Of a DNA stretch of 64,000 bases, positions 1-8,795 are shown piece by piece (positions within the stretch are counted from its first letter, which is position 1; each line of letters opens with the position of its first letter). Origin of the DNA: Paracoccus fontiphilus (GTDB taxonomy: Bacteria > Pseudomonadota > Alphaproteobacteria > Rhodobacterales > Rhodobacteraceae); contig NZ_JAFNAW010000008.1 in the NCBI RefSeq assembly GCF_017356265.1, forward strand, positions 30,129-94,128, in the 5' to 3' direction. The notes beneath the pieces are model-generated. The model saw only the letters and a list, made by a program, of their open reading frames with translations. It did no database searches and was not told the origin of the DNA. The translations under genes were made by a program, and so were the position numbers.

Positions 1-28
1 CCGGGCGCCCGTCGCGGAGAACACCGCC

Positions 29-2242
29 ATGGCCAAAGCCACATTCCCCATCACCCTCGCGTCCGCGCGCGACATTCCCTTCGACAAGCTGGTCCTCAGC
101 CAGTCCAATGTCCGGCGGATCAAGTCCGGCATGTCTCTCGAGGATCTCGCCCAGTCCATCGCTCGGCGCGGCCTGATCCAGTCCCTCCATGTCCGCCCGG
201 TTCTTGGAGAGGACGGCCAGGAGACAGGCCTCTTCGAGGTGCCCGCCGGCGGCCGGCGCTTCCGGGCGCTCGAGCTGCTGGTCAAACAGAAGCGCCTGGC
301 CCGGAACGCGCCCGTGCCCTGCATTGTCTCGCAGGCAGGAGCAGCATCCGGTGTCCACATCGCCGAAGTGTCGCTGGCCGAGAACATCGAGCGGGCACCC
401 CTCCATCCGCTCGATCAGTTCCGCGCCTTCCAGACCCTGCGCGAGGAGGGCATGACCGAAGAGGCCATCGCCGCGGCCTTTCTCGTCGACGCCAAGGTCG
501 TCCGGCAGCGCCTGCGGCTGGCCGCGGTCTCGCCCGCGCTGCTCGAGGTCTACGGCGAGGACGCCATGACGCTCGAACAGCTGATGGCCTTTACCGTGAC
601 CGACGACCATGCGCGCCAGGAGCAGGTCTGGCAGGTGGTCAGGGACAGCTGGTCGAAGGAGCCGTACATCATCCGCCGCATGCTGACAGAGACCACGGTG
701 CGGGCCTCCGACCGCCGGGCGCTCTTCGTAGGCATCCCCGCCTACGAGGCGGCGGGTGGCATCGTGCTGCGCGATCTCTTCGAGACCGACGATGGCGGCT
801 GGCTGCAGGACGTGGCCCTGCTCGAGCGTCTGGTCGCGGAGAAGCTGAAGTGTGAGGCCAAGGCGATTGCTGCGGAAGGCTGGGCCTGGGTGGATGTGGC
901 CGTCAGCTTTCCCTACGGCCATGACCGGGGGTTCCGGCAGATCGGCGGAACAGTCGTCGACCTGACCGAGGAGGAGCGCGCCGCGCGCGAGGTCCTGCGC
1001 GACGAATACGACCAACTGGAGGCCGAGCATGCCGAGGCCGAGGAGCTGCCCGAGGATGTCGACCGGCGCTTGGACGAGATCGAAGCGGCGCTCGAGGCCT
1101 TCGAGACCCGGCCAATGGTCTTTTCGTCCGAAGAGAAGGCCCGCGCAGGGGTGTTCGTCAGCCTCAAGGCTGACGGCAGCCTGCTCATCGATCGCGGCTA
1201 TGTTCGGCCGCAGGACGAAAGGCAGGTTTCGACAGGGGGTGACGATGTCGGGAGCCTGCCTGACACGGAAGCCGGGCAGGGAGAGGACGAGACCACCCGG
1301 TCTGTCGGGATCACCCTCGAGGGTCAGCCAGCAAGCGGTGAGGATGGCGACGAGGCCGCCGACGTCCACAAGCCCTTGCCCGAGCGGCTGGTCTCGGAAC
1401 TGACCGCGCATCGCACCCTGGCGCTTCGGGATGCTCTGGCCATGCATCCCGACGTGGCGCTGACAGCCCTCCTGCACCGGCTGGTGATCGATTGCTTCGG
1501 AGGCCGGTCGGCCGGCGCAGCCCTGGAGGTGGCCGTGCGTCCCGTGCATTTTCCAGAGCAGGCACCGGACCTGGGCGAAAGCTTGCCTGCCCGGAGCATC
1601 GCGGCGCGGCATGCCGTTTGGCAGGCTGACCTGCCCCTGGCCGAGGGCGACGACGCCCTCTGGTCCTGGATCGAGAGCCTCGAGGAGCCCCGCCGTCTGG
1701 CGCTTCTCGCCCACTGCGTGAGCTTCGGGGTCAATGCGCTTGTCGAGCGGCCAAACCTCTATAGCGGCATGGGCGTGAGTCAGGCAGGCCTCGAGCAGCG
1801 GCTTGCCGAGGCCGACCGGCTGGCCCGAGCCACAGCCCTTGATCTCGCCCGGGCCGGCTGGCGGCCCACGGTCGAGACCTATCTTGGCCGGGTCACCAAG
1901 CCGCGCATTCTCGAGGCGGTGCGCGACGGGGTAGGGGAGGAGGCTGCCCGGCGCATCGAGCACCTGAAGAAGCCCGACATGGCGCGCGAAGCCGAGCGCC
2001 TCCTGGCCGAGACCGGCTGGCTGCCCGGGCCGTTGCGGCTGCGGACTGCCGAAGACGACCTCGGCACAGGGGTGAGCGACGAGAGGCTGTCTTCTGTTTG
2101 GCCCCTGTCTGGCGGCAACGGCGGGGAGAACGCCGGGCTCGCTGGTGAGGAGACCTCCACAGACGAGAGCCAACCCAATGCCGGGGAGAATGGCAGCCTG
2201 CGGCCAGGCGATCGCGATCCTGAGGAAATTGCGGCGGAGTAA
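29..2242 (+). CDS. ParB/RepB/Spo0J-type partition-like protein
   Basis: This 737-residue protein has an N-terminal ParB/sulfiredoxin-fold domain. Visible motifs are AGGRRFRA at about residues 73-80 and ENIERAPLHP at about 118-127, which match the CTP-binding GxRRxxA and ENxxRxxLxP boxes of ParB. A helix-turn-helix lies at about 135-165. The remaining 550 residues are acidic and low in complexity, and I do not recognise them. Classical ParB proteins are 280-350 residues, so this is the long form found on alphaproteobacterial plasmids and conjugative elements. No ParA lies in the window. It probably binds element DNA for segregation or regulation; partition activity is inferred. The first ATG at 29 follows GGAGAACACC. 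Confidence 0.88.
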   Translation: MAKATFPITLASARDIPFDKLVLSQSNVRRIKSGMSLEDLAQSIARRGLIQSLHVRPVLGEDGQETGLFEVPAGGRRFRALELLVKQKRLARNAPVPCIVSQAGAASGVHIAEVSLAENIERAPLHPLDQFRAFQTLREEGMTEEAIAAAFLVDAKVVRQRLRLAAVSPALLEVYGEDAMTLEQLMAFTVTDDHARQEQVWQVVRDSWSKEPYIIRRMLTETTVRASDRRALFVGIPAYEAAGGIVLRDLFETDDGGWLQDVALLERLVAEKLKCEAKAIAAEGWAWVDVAVSFPYGHDRGFRQIGGTVVDLTEEERAAREVLRDEYDQLEAEHAEAEELPEDVDRRLDEIEAALEAFETRPMVFSSEEKARAGVFVSLKADGSLLIDRGYVRPQDERQVSTGGDDVGSLPDTEAGQGEDETTRSVGITLEGQPASGEDGDEAADVHKPLPERLVSELTAHRTLALRDALAMHPDVALTALLHRLVIDCFGGRSAGAALEVAVRPVHFPEQAPDLGESLPARSIAARHAVWQADLPLAEGDDALWSWIESLEEPRRLALLAHCVSFGVNALVERPNLYSGMGVSQAGLEQRLAEADRLARATALDLARAGWRPTVETYLGRVTKPRILEAVRDGVGEEAARRIEHLKKPDMAREAERLLAETGWLPGPLRLRTAEDDLGTGVSDERLSSVWPLSGGNGGENAGLAGEETSTDESQPNAGENGSLRPGDRDPEEIAAE

Positions 2243-2413
2243 GGGGTGAGGCGGGGCGGCGTCCGTCGCCCCGGCAACATCATCACGCGCTTGTCCGGGA
2301 GAATGCCCCAGGATCTCGAGAGGGAGAGGCGGGCCGGACAAGGCTGCGCCTGAACGGATCCAGAGAAGCCGTCCAGGCCGCCCATCCCGTTTCGCAATTT
2401 CGGAGATCCTGTC

Positions 2414-2836
2414 ATGAGCATGACCACACCGGCCTTCACGCCCGCCACGCCTGTTGCCGAGGACCGCCGCATGGCATTTCTGCCCCGGCTGTTCGGACCC
2501 CGCCTGTTCCTCATCGGGGAACAGGCGGTCTTCGGCTTCATGGAAAAGCTGAGCCCGACGGACTACACAGGCGGCATCTGGGACTTCTGCGAACAGGCAG
2601 GCCAGCCGCTTTATCTGGCTCCCACCTCCCGGCCGCGCTTCCACCTCGTCTGGGACGGCAACGGCTATGAGGGCGATGTCTCGGCTGACGCTGCCGGCAT
2701 CATTGCCACGCTCTTTGCCTTTTCGCACCTGTCGTTCCGCCATGACGCCCCGGAGCTCACCGACGGCTTTGCCCGGCTTTTCGCCCACGCCGCGGATCAT
2801 CCCGAGGCGCGCGAGATCTTTCAGGTCATCGATTGA
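2414..2836 (+). CDS. ardB: ArdB/KlcA-family antirestriction protein
   Basis: This 140-residue protein carries the ArdB/KlcA signature: an N-terminal RMAFLPRLFGPRLF stretch, then a GGIWDFCE motif, a PTSRPRFHLVWDGN segment and a C-terminal helical region. Family members inhibit type I restriction enzymes without mimicking DNA and protect incoming conjugative DNA. Length is normal (about 140-150). It sits 171 bases after the ParB-like gene among other plasmid-establishment genes, which fits a leading-region role during transfer. The start ATG at 2414 gives the expected N terminus. The family call is firm; activity against a particular restriction enzyme is not shown. Confidence 0.88.
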   Translation: MSMTTPAFTPATPVAEDRRMAFLPRLFGPRLFLIGEQAVFGFMEKLSPTDYTGGIWDFCEQAGQPLYLAPTSRPRFHLVWDGNGYEGDVSADAAGIIATLFAFSHLSFRHDAPELTDGFARLFAHAADHPEAREIFQVID

Positions 2837-3043
2837 CTGCTGCAAGCGCCCGGCCTTCTTGGTTGGGCGCTTGTTTCATGTGGGCTGTCGCTGCGAGGGC
2901 TGACAAGATTGATCGGTGGCGGCAGGCGGGCGATGACCCTAGGCGGCTCCCTTCGGGGTAGGCTGCACTCGCGTACTGTCTTGCCGGGCAGACGTCCTTG
3001 TGCATACCGGGGGATGGACGGGGCGACAGACAAGGCGGAACCG

Positions 3044-3274
3044 ATGACGGATAAAGGCCGGATCCCCAATGACAGCCTGGACGCTCTGGCGCAAACCCTG
3101 GCGGAGATGCTGGGCGTCGACACGTCCGAGGCCATGCGCCGGGCTTTGCGGAACGAGATCGAACGTGTGAAAACCACACCCACCATCGACGACCAGATCG
3201 AAACCCTGCGTGAGACGGTGAAGAACTACGGCCGCAAGTCGACGCGCATGGTGCACCCGTCGAAAAAGCGTTGA
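3044..3274 (+). CDS. small VapB/Rv0623-like DNA-binding protein, unpaired
   Basis: This 76-residue protein starts at ATG 3044 behind AAGGCGGA. It contains LAQTLAEMLGVDTSEAMRRA, which resembles the ribbon-helix-helix region of Rv0623/VapB-type antitoxins (SEAxRxAL). The C terminus is basic (GRKSTRMVHPSKKR). No toxin gene (PIN domain) sits next to it, so it is either an orphan antitoxin-like regulator or a different small helical protein. A longer open frame upstream (from 2909) has no convincing start or conservation, so I chose the shorter form. The family call is tentative. Confidence 0.5.
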   Translation: MTDKGRIPNDSLDALAQTLAEMLGVDTSEAMRRALRNEIERVKTTPTIDDQIETLRETVKNYGRKSTRMVHPSKKR

Positions 3275-3584
3275 TCATCCTCACAGAACTGCCGTCTGCT
3301 CTGTCACCTGGCCAAAGCCCCCTGTTCGGGCGCCGTGCTTGACGTCGTGTGGCCAAAACGCCGCCATCATACAGGCTCCTGGTCCTGGACCATGCCCGCC
3401 AGAGCACTGCGCCGTTGGTGCTGGCCTCCAGGGGAGCGGCACCGGTCCAACAACCCCTTTCCCAAGGCGTTGATCGAGGGGCTTCCGGAAAGGCAGAGGC
3501 GGATTTGGATCGGGAATGAGCCGGTGCGGTCGAGAGTGCACCGCGGGCTCGCTTCTGTTCTTCCGCTCTCCCCAGGAGTCCCCA
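3275..3584. other. intergenic stretch with no gene recognised
   Basis: About 310 bases lie between the VapB-like gene and the Toprim gene. All frames give only shadow-like arginine-rich translations. I see no tRNA, clear promoter or terminator. The only clear signal is the ribosome binding site CAGGAG at 3573-3578 just before the Toprim gene. Confidence 0.5.
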
Positions 3585-4628
3585 ATGCCCCGTCATGAAG
3601 CACTGGATCTGGCAATCCGTCTTGGCCGGCAGGCCGAGGCCGTCTGCCGCCATTACCTGTCGTCCGGCCATCGTGCCGGAAACTACTGGCTGGTGGGCGA
3701 TGTGAGAAACACCCCCGGCCGCTCGATGTTCGTGCGCCTGGCAGGCCCGGCAACCGGCGCGGGTGCCGTGGGCCGCTGGTCCGATGCCGCCACGGGCGAG
3801 CACGGCGATCTGCTCGACCTCATCCGCGAAGTGACGGGCCTTCTCGACTTCAAGGATGTGGCTGCCGAGGCACGCCGGTTTCTCGCCCTGCCGCGTCCCG
3901 CGCCAGAGCCTGACCTTTCTCCGGGCGGTCGGACATACCGCAGAGCACCCGGCTCGCGGCAGGCGGCACGGCGGCTCTTCGCCATAGCCGAGCCGATCGG
4001 CGGCACGCTCGCGGCAACCTATCTGGCCAACAGGGCAATCATCTGCCTTTCCTCCACAGGCGCGCTGCGCTTCCACCCCCGGTGCTACTACCGCCCGGAC
4101 GAGCATGCGCCAACGGAGGCCCGGCCGGCGATGATTGCCGCCGTTACCGATCTTGCCGGCCGCCAGACCGGCGCGCATCGCACCTGGCTTGCCGCCGATG
4201 GCTCCGGCAAGGCCCCGATCGCCGCGCCGCGCCGGGCCATGGGGGAGCTTCTCGGCCACGGCGTCCGCTTCGGGGTGGCCGATGATGTACTGGCCGTGGG
4301 CGAGGGCATCGAGACTGTGCTGTCGCCGCGCCAGGTGCTGCCTAGCATGCCGATGCTGGCAGCCCTCTCGGCCGCCCATCTTACCGCCGTGCTCTTCCCT
4401 CCCACGTTGCGCCGCCTTTATGTCCTGTGCGACCGTGACCCCGCCGGCGACAGAGCGCGCGACAGCCTTCTGGCCCGAGCGGCCAGCCTCGGCATCGAGG
4501 CGATTGCCCTTTTGCCCGTCGGAGGCGACTTCAATGACGACCTACGGCATCGTGGCGCTGCTGCCCTGAGCGCGGCGCTGAAGGATGTGCTCCATCCCGA
4601 CGACCGACGCCGCTTCCTGCAGGAGTGA
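3585..4628 (+). CDS. Toprim-domain primase/helicase-like protein
   Basis: This 347-residue protein starts at ATG 3585, 6 bases after CAGGAG. The C-terminal half is a Toprim domain: GEGIETVLSP provides the catalytic glutamate and CDRDPAGDRA the DxD metal-binding aspartates. The N-terminal part (about 1-100) resembles the DUF7146-type region found in plasmid and phage primases. Such proteins are thought to prime or process single-stranded DNA after transfer. No CHC2 zinc finger is visible, so it is not a full DnaG. Its place between antirestriction and DUF2493 genes fits an establishment role. Confidence 0.82.
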   Translation: MPRHEALDLAIRLGRQAEAVCRHYLSSGHRAGNYWLVGDVRNTPGRSMFVRLAGPATGAGAVGRWSDAATGEHGDLLDLIREVTGLLDFKDVAAEARRFLALPRPAPEPDLSPGGRTYRRAPGSRQAARRLFAIAEPIGGTLAATYLANRAIICLSSTGALRFHPRCYYRPDEHAPTEARPAMIAAVTDLAGRQTGAHRTWLAADGSGKAPIAAPRRAMGELLGHGVRFGVADDVLAVGEGIETVLSPRQVLPSMPMLAALSAAHLTAVLFPPTLRRLYVLCDRDPAGDRARDSLLARAASLGIEAIALLPVGGDFNDDLRHRGAAALSAALKDVLHPDDRRRFLQE

Positions 4629-4779
4629 GGGCAGGCCCGTGGAGACAGGGGTGCCAGTCTTTGCCTCTTGGCCGGGTTCCTCCCTGTCCCGGTCACCTCT
4701 CCTTCACGCGCAGAGTTTCGCGTTCCGGGCCTTCGAGGAGGCAATCGGCGCACAGCCAGCCCGGCCCGGCAATGGCGGC

Positions 4780-4930
4780 GGCCGACTATTTTCCGCCGCG
4801 TCCTGCGGACGCTTTGCATCGCGAGGCAAAATAGCCGGCCTTGGCCATCAAGGCCCTCGCGAGGCGCGAGGGCTGCCCGTCCGTCCCGCCCGTGCGCTGC
4901 GATGCCCGCGAAGGCCGCGAGAAACGCGGG
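4780..4930 (+). other. highly structured GC-rich leader, several nested hairpins
   Basis: The non-coding gap before the DUF2493 gene is packed with inverted repeats. A 13-base outer stem pairs 4780-4792 (GGCCGACTATTTT) with 4828-4840 (AAAATAGCCGGCC) and has one G-U pair. It encloses GCGTCC-TGC-GGACGC at 4798-4812. A perfect CCCTCGCG-AGG-CGCGAGGG hairpin follows at 4854-4872, then CCCGCG...CGCGGG ending near 4930. The next gene starts at 4956. This could be an untranslated RNA leader, a single-strand replication signal or part of a transfer origin. The pairing is seen directly; the function is unknown. Confidence 0.6.
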
Positions 4931-4955
4931 CTCCGCCCCATCGAAGGAGAACGCG

Positions 4956-5891
4956 ATGACACAGGATCTCGACAACCACACGTCCGAGCCGGTCCATACC
5001 GCCTCCCAGACCGACCATGTCCTGACCGAACTCCAGCTTTACGGCTGGCGCCCTTTTCAGGACGAGCCCGATCCCCGGCCGTTGCCCGAGGCCGATACCG
5101 TCTCCAGCGCCGTGTCCGACATCTTCGACGCCTTGGTGGCGAGCATCAGTGACACCCGGCTCGAGCCCGATCTCGAGGAACTGCTCTGGGGCACCGTCAA
5201 TCTCTTCCACCGTGCCGCGGCCCGCGTGGAGCGCGAACTCGACAGCAACGAACAGGCGCAGCGCCGGCTGCAACGCGAGCAGGACGGCAGCGAGGTGAAG
5301 TCGGTCGAGCTCGAGCGCCTCACGGCCGAAGGGCAGACCCTGATCGAACGGCGCGCCGGCATGGAGCTCTTCCGCGACCTTGCCACCGAGGCCTTCGAGC
5401 ACCACACCGGCAGTGCCTGGCGGCCACGCACGGGCTCGATGGTCAGCCACCGCCACCTCACCGCCGCGATGATCGACAGTCGCGACTTCCTGGCCGCGAA
5501 GCGTCGAGCCGAGACGGAGGTGATGCTGCCTGCCGGGCCAAAGGTGGCCTTGACTGGCGGTGCGGACTTCAACGACCACCGGCTGATCTGGGCCAGGCTC
5601 GATCAGGTCCATGCCAAGCACCCCGACATGGTGCTCCTGCATGGCGGCTCGCCCAAGGGCGCGGAACTCATTGCCTCCCGCTGGGCCGATCACCGCAAGG
5701 TGCCCCAGATCGCCTTCCGTCCCGACTGGACGAAGCACGGCAAGGCCGCGCCCTTCAAGCGCAATGACGCACTGCTGGATGTCCTGCCGGTCGGTGTCCT
5801 AGTCTTCCCCGGCACCGGCATCCAGGAGAACTTGGCCGACAAGGCCCGCAAGCTGGGCATCCCGGTCATGAAGATCGAGGGCGGCGCGTAA
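4956..5891 (+). CDS. DUF2493 (SLOG-superfamily) domain protein
   Basis: This 311-residue protein starts at ATG 4956 with a strong ribosome binding site (GAAGGAGA, 4943-4950). The C-terminal third is a DUF2493 domain: KVALTGGADFNDH and VLLHGGSPKGAELIASRWA form the Rossmann-like nucleotide-binding core of the SLOG superfamily (relatives of DprA/Smf and lysine decarboxylase-like proteins). The N-terminal 200 residues are helical and charged. DUF2493 proteins are common on alphaproteobacterial plasmids and ICEs; they are thought to bind a nucleotide or its derivative, but the biochemical role is not established. Confidence 0.82.
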   Translation: MTQDLDNHTSEPVHTASQTDHVLTELQLYGWRPFQDEPDPRPLPEADTVSSAVSDIFDALVASISDTRLEPDLEELLWGTVNLFHRAAARVERELDSNEQAQRRLQREQDGSEVKSVELERLTAEGQTLIERRAGMELFRDLATEAFEHHTGSAWRPRTGSMVSHRHLTAAMIDSRDFLAAKRRAETEVMLPAGPKVALTGGADFNDHRLIWARLDQVHAKHPDMVLLHGGSPKGAELIASRWADHRKVPQIAFRPDWTKHGKAAPFKRNDALLDVLPVGVLVFPGTGIQENLADKARKLGIPVMKIEGGA

Positions 5892-6002
5892 GCGCCGTTC
5901 CCTACTCCCACTGCCTGCCACGGCTTCGTTGTCAGACGCAGCCGGCTCCACCGGCCTGCGGCGTGTGGTCCGGCAAAAAGTCCGGGTGGCGCAGGGAGCG
6001 CC

Positions 6003-6293
6003 GTGCAGGGGGGATTCGGCCAAGCCGAACGCCCCCTGCAGGACAGCATAGCGCCTGGCCCGCACCGGTGTCGGAAGGGAAGGAAGAGGGGAACCGCCGG
6101 TTCCCCCGTCAACCGCAAAATGCGGCGCCCCAAGGGGGCACCCCCATCTTCCGCGCCGCCAAGCGGCGGCTTGTGCAGACGGGGCCCCCGACCCTTGGGG
6201 CTTGATTTTGCAGTTGCCGGGCCCCCCTCCCGCCCTCGCCGGGAGGCAGCCCAGGAAGGTGAGACGCGCCGGGGGCGCGGCTCGCCTTCCTGG
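6003..6293 (+). other. tandem array of four large hairpins in an intergenic region
   Basis: The 468-base gap 5892-6359 contains four strong inverted repeats in a row. (1) TGCAGGGGG 6004-6012 pairs with CCCCCTGCA 6032-6040, and inside it TTCGGC pairs with GCCGAA around a CAA loop. (2) GGGGAACC-GCC-GGTTCCCC lies at 6088-6106. (3) CCCCAAGGG 6128-6136 pairs with CCCTTGGGG 6192-6200 and encloses a GCCGCC/GGCGGC hairpin. (4) CCAGGAAGG 6251-6259 pairs with CCTTCCTGG 6285-6293 and encloses CGCGCC/GGCGCG. None ends in a long T-run, so simple terminators are unlikely to explain all four. Single-strand origin, primase site and structured RNA are the main possibilities. Confidence 0.6.
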
Positions 6294-6359
6294 CCCGCTC
6301 CCATTCTTGAAGAAGGGGAAGACCGGAGGGGATCGCCAGATCAGAAGGAGGGTTTTCTC

Positions 6360-6842
6360 ATGACGCGGTATCGATGCATCTCCTGCAAAGCCATCCAGAT
6401 CACCGCAAGCCTTCGTCCAGACGCTTGCCGCTATTGCTCGGGGCCGGTCTTCAATCTCGACCGCTACGAGGCTGCCATGGCCGAGGCGCGGATCATCGGG
6501 GCACAGAACGACGCTTTCCGGGCAGCCCTTGGGCAGACGGAATGGCAGGGCGAGACTCTGCGCGGCAGGGTGGTCGTGACGCGCGGGATCGTCGCCCGTG
6601 GCCCTGACTTCGTGGACGCGGCCCTCAATCGGGTGCGCGCCGACGCGACCGCTATGGACGATCATGGCACCGATGGCCTCCGCAGCTTCGGCATGCCGGA
6701 TGTGCCGCACGGAGACGAAACCGTGCGCATCTACTGGAAAATCGACCTTTACGACACCGACGGACTGATGGGACCGGAGCAGGAAACGGATCCTGCACAG
6801 ACGATCCGCATCCTCACCCTCTGCCTGCCTGACGAATACTGA
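6360..6842 (+). CDS. zinc-ribbon-containing hypothetical protein
   Basis: This 160-residue protein starts at ATG 6360, directly after a strong AGAAGGAGGG site at 6343-6352. Residues 6-9 (CISC) and a second CRYC pair about 17 residues later form a probable zinc ribbon. The rest has an acidic alpha/beta character, with a DALNRVRADA-like helix and a C-terminal strand region (IRILTLCLPDEY). I do not recognise a family. Open frames that reach further upstream run through the hairpin array and are not credible. The zinc-binding call rests on the CxxC...CxxC pattern alone. Confidence 0.6.
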   Translation: MTRYRCISCKAIQITASLRPDACRYCSGPVFNLDRYEAAMAEARIIGAQNDAFRAALGQTEWQGETLRGRVVVTRGIVARGPDFVDAALNRVRADATAMDDHGTDGLRSFGMPDVPHGDETVRIYWKIDLYDTDGLMGPEQETDPAQTIRILTLCLPDEY

Positions 6843-7009
6843 TCCGGCATGGGCGGCTTCGAGACGAGGGGCCGCCTGATGTTGCCGATGGGATCAGGTA
6901 AGAGATCGCCTTTACCAGACATCCTCAAGCATTTCATTTTTGTCAAATGCTGGTCCCTTATGAGCAGAAGGATCGTTGTTCCTATTCATCCCTTGAGAGA
7001 GGGCAGCAC

Positions 7010-7252
7010 ATGACCGACGCGACACTCTCGCTTGACGGCATTGAGCCGATCAGCGGCACAGTCGAAACCGGGGGCGACTATATCCGGTTCAGCGCAGACA
7101 CCACCCTCGACGAGCATCAGATCAACGGGCCTCATGAGGGGCAGCTGTCCCTGGACGGTGCCGATGAACGGGTCGTTCTCGAAAGCTACCACGCCATTGA
7201 GGGCGGCGGCTGCGAGATAACCCTTCGACGCATTACGCCATCTGCGTCCTGA
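7010..7252 (+). CDS. small acidic hypothetical protein
   Basis: This 80-residue protein starts at ATG 7010 after GAGAGAGGGC. It is acidic and predicted to be mainly beta strands (YIRFSADTTLDEHQ, RVVLESYHAIEGGGCEITLR). No signal peptide, membrane segment or family motif is visible. Good codon periodicity and a ribosome binding site support it as a real gene. Function unknown. Confidence 0.55.
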   Translation: MTDATLSLDGIEPISGTVETGGDYIRFSADTTLDEHQINGPHEGQLSLDGADERVVLESYHAIEGGGCEITLRRITPSAS

Positions 7253-7616
7253 TAAAGGTCAGAAATATTGTCAAAGGTGCCCCGGTAATCCTTGGTCATG
7301 ACCATGGCGCGCCCTTAACGCTGCCTCCAGCATAGGGAAGACGCGAGCACAACGCGACCGGCGAGATGCTCAATCGCACACTGCCCCATGACCCGTTCCC
7401 GCAGTGTGACGACGAGGGCGTGGAGATAGGGTCCTCGCAGGATTGCGACAGGCACATTAGGCCTGTGTGATGCGTGCCGTTCCACCAGGGTCTAGCCGGG
7501 CCGTCGCCCCGGACGTGGCCGCAGTAGGTTTGCTCTGCCGACCGCGATCAGAAATCTCTTGCTGCGCGGCTGAGCGCTATGCCAAGCAAGGTCTTGTTGT
7601 GCAGCGGAGAGGGACG
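7253..7616. other. intergenic stretch upstream of the cold-shock gene
   Basis: This 364-base gap has no convincing gene. An open frame from 7467 that runs into the cold-shock gene has no recognisable N-terminal domain and is probably spurious. The stretch should hold the promoter and the 5' untranslated leader of the cold-shock gene; leaders of cspA-type genes are often long, but I cannot define a thermosensor fold by eye. Confidence 0.4.
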
Positions 7617-7823
7617 ATGGCACGCGGGACTGTCAAGTGGTTCAACACCGACAAGGGTTATGGCTTCATTGCGCCGGAGACCGGGGGCGGGGATGTGTTT
7701 GTCCATATCACGGCCGTTCAGCGCGCCGGACTGGACACGCTGCGGGACGGGCAGAAGGTCACCTTTGAACTGGAGACCGGCCGCAACGGCAAGACAAGCG
7801 CAGTCGATCTGCAGGCCATCTGA
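7617..7823 (+). CDS. CspA-family cold-shock protein
   Basis: This 68-residue single cold-shock domain starts at ATG 7617 (site GGAGAGGGACG). RNP1 is KGYGFIAP (about residues 13-20) and RNP2 is DVFVHI (about 26-31); both nucleic-acid-binding motifs are intact. Length and sequence (start [17 protein letters not shown]) are typical of alphaproteobacterial Csp proteins, which bind single-stranded RNA and DNA and act as chaperones. It stands alone between plasmid backbone genes and may help with incoming single-stranded DNA or with host stress; that role is inference. Confidence 0.95.
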   Translation: MARGTVKWFNTDKGYGFIAPETGGGDVFVHITAVQRAGLDTLRDGQKVTFELETGRNGKTSAVDLQAI

Positions 7824-8795
7824 GACGACAAAGGTGGTCGCCGCCCTGCCGCAAACATGCTGCGGGTGAGGGCGTCTTCACAAGATCGGTCGGCACCATC
7901 CCGCCCTGTTAACCGCTCCTTAACCAGGTCTGCCTTATGCAAATAGCGCATAAGAGGATCGGGCATGAGCTACCGGATCACTATCTACAGCGCCTTGCAG
8001 GCCAACCTGTCGGCGGCCAACACGGCGGTGATGCTGTGTCGGGCATTATCAGCCGGCTGCCTTTGTCCAGCTAGGAGCGCGATGCAGCAATCGACCGGAT
8101 CAGAAAGCAGATCGGCGGACTGGAGACGCTCATCCTGGAGCTTGAGGGTCCGGGCGGCAAGCTAGCCGCGCCCTTCATCCGGACACGGGTCAGAAAGGCA
8201 CCCCCGCCTCGCAGGACCAGCACCCTGTCGGACAACCGGACGTGACAGCGGGCCCCGATGACGAGGGATTCCAGGCGAACGCGGGCCCGGGCTTCATGTG
8301 AGGGACCTGGAGCTCTTCTCTGCCCCCGACATCACTGGCACCACGCCTTACGGATGGGGGATCTCTCAGCCGGGCGGGAACACTCTGAAACCAACCACAC
8401 ACACCCGCTCGGCTGATAAGACCTTTATGTCTGCGCCGGGCTTCAGGGGATAGTTGTCCTTTCGGGCAGAAAACAGTGCCCACTCCGCCAAACCATAGAA
8501 AGAGGCGTAGGATCTGCCTTGATGTGTCGCGTGATCTCTGGTCCTCAGGCAGCCGTGCCCGTAGAGGAAGAGCGCGATCATGAGCCACGGCCCTCGGCAG
8601 GCGCGGCTCCCCTCGGCTCGGGGTATCAGATTGGTATGGGCCAGCTTGACCCTCCGGTAGACACTGGGTGCTTGTGTTCTGAAGCGCCGCGGGCCCCTCT
8701 AACAAGGGGCGGTGGATCTCTCGGATTGCCAGCACGAAACCCGTGACAGATCCCCCAAAATATGGCATGCTGAGAGGGTGTAGAGATGGCAGGAA
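7824..8795. other. long non-coding gap upstream of mobC-virD2, candidate oriT region
   Basis: About 970 bases contain no convincing gene. A short frame near 8075-8165 (RDAAIDRIRKQIGGLETLIL) looks like a helical coding remnant but is preceded by an in-frame TAG at 8072-8074. A perfect hairpin GCCCCT-CTAACA-AGGGGC lies at 8693-8710, about 85 bases before mobC. In MOBP systems the origin of transfer usually lies next to the MobC/relaxase genes, so this gap is the best place to look. I could not identify a nick site with confidence. Confidence 0.4.

Noticed and set aside
2826..4379. Minus-strand frame of 517 codons across the VapB-like and Toprim genes
   Set aside because: Shadow translation rich in Arg, Gly and Pro; the plus-strand genes have ribosome binding sites and family motifs.
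8131..8142. CATCCTGG as a VirD2-type nick site
   Set aside because: The short motif is expected by chance in this GC-rich DNA and no inverted repeat stands next to it.
8042..8165. Possible small gene broken by TAG at 8072-8074
   Set aside because: The part after the stop looks helical (DAAIDRIRKQIGGLETLIL), but the part before it does not look coding, so a nonsense-mutated gene cannot be supported; recorded only in the gap entry.
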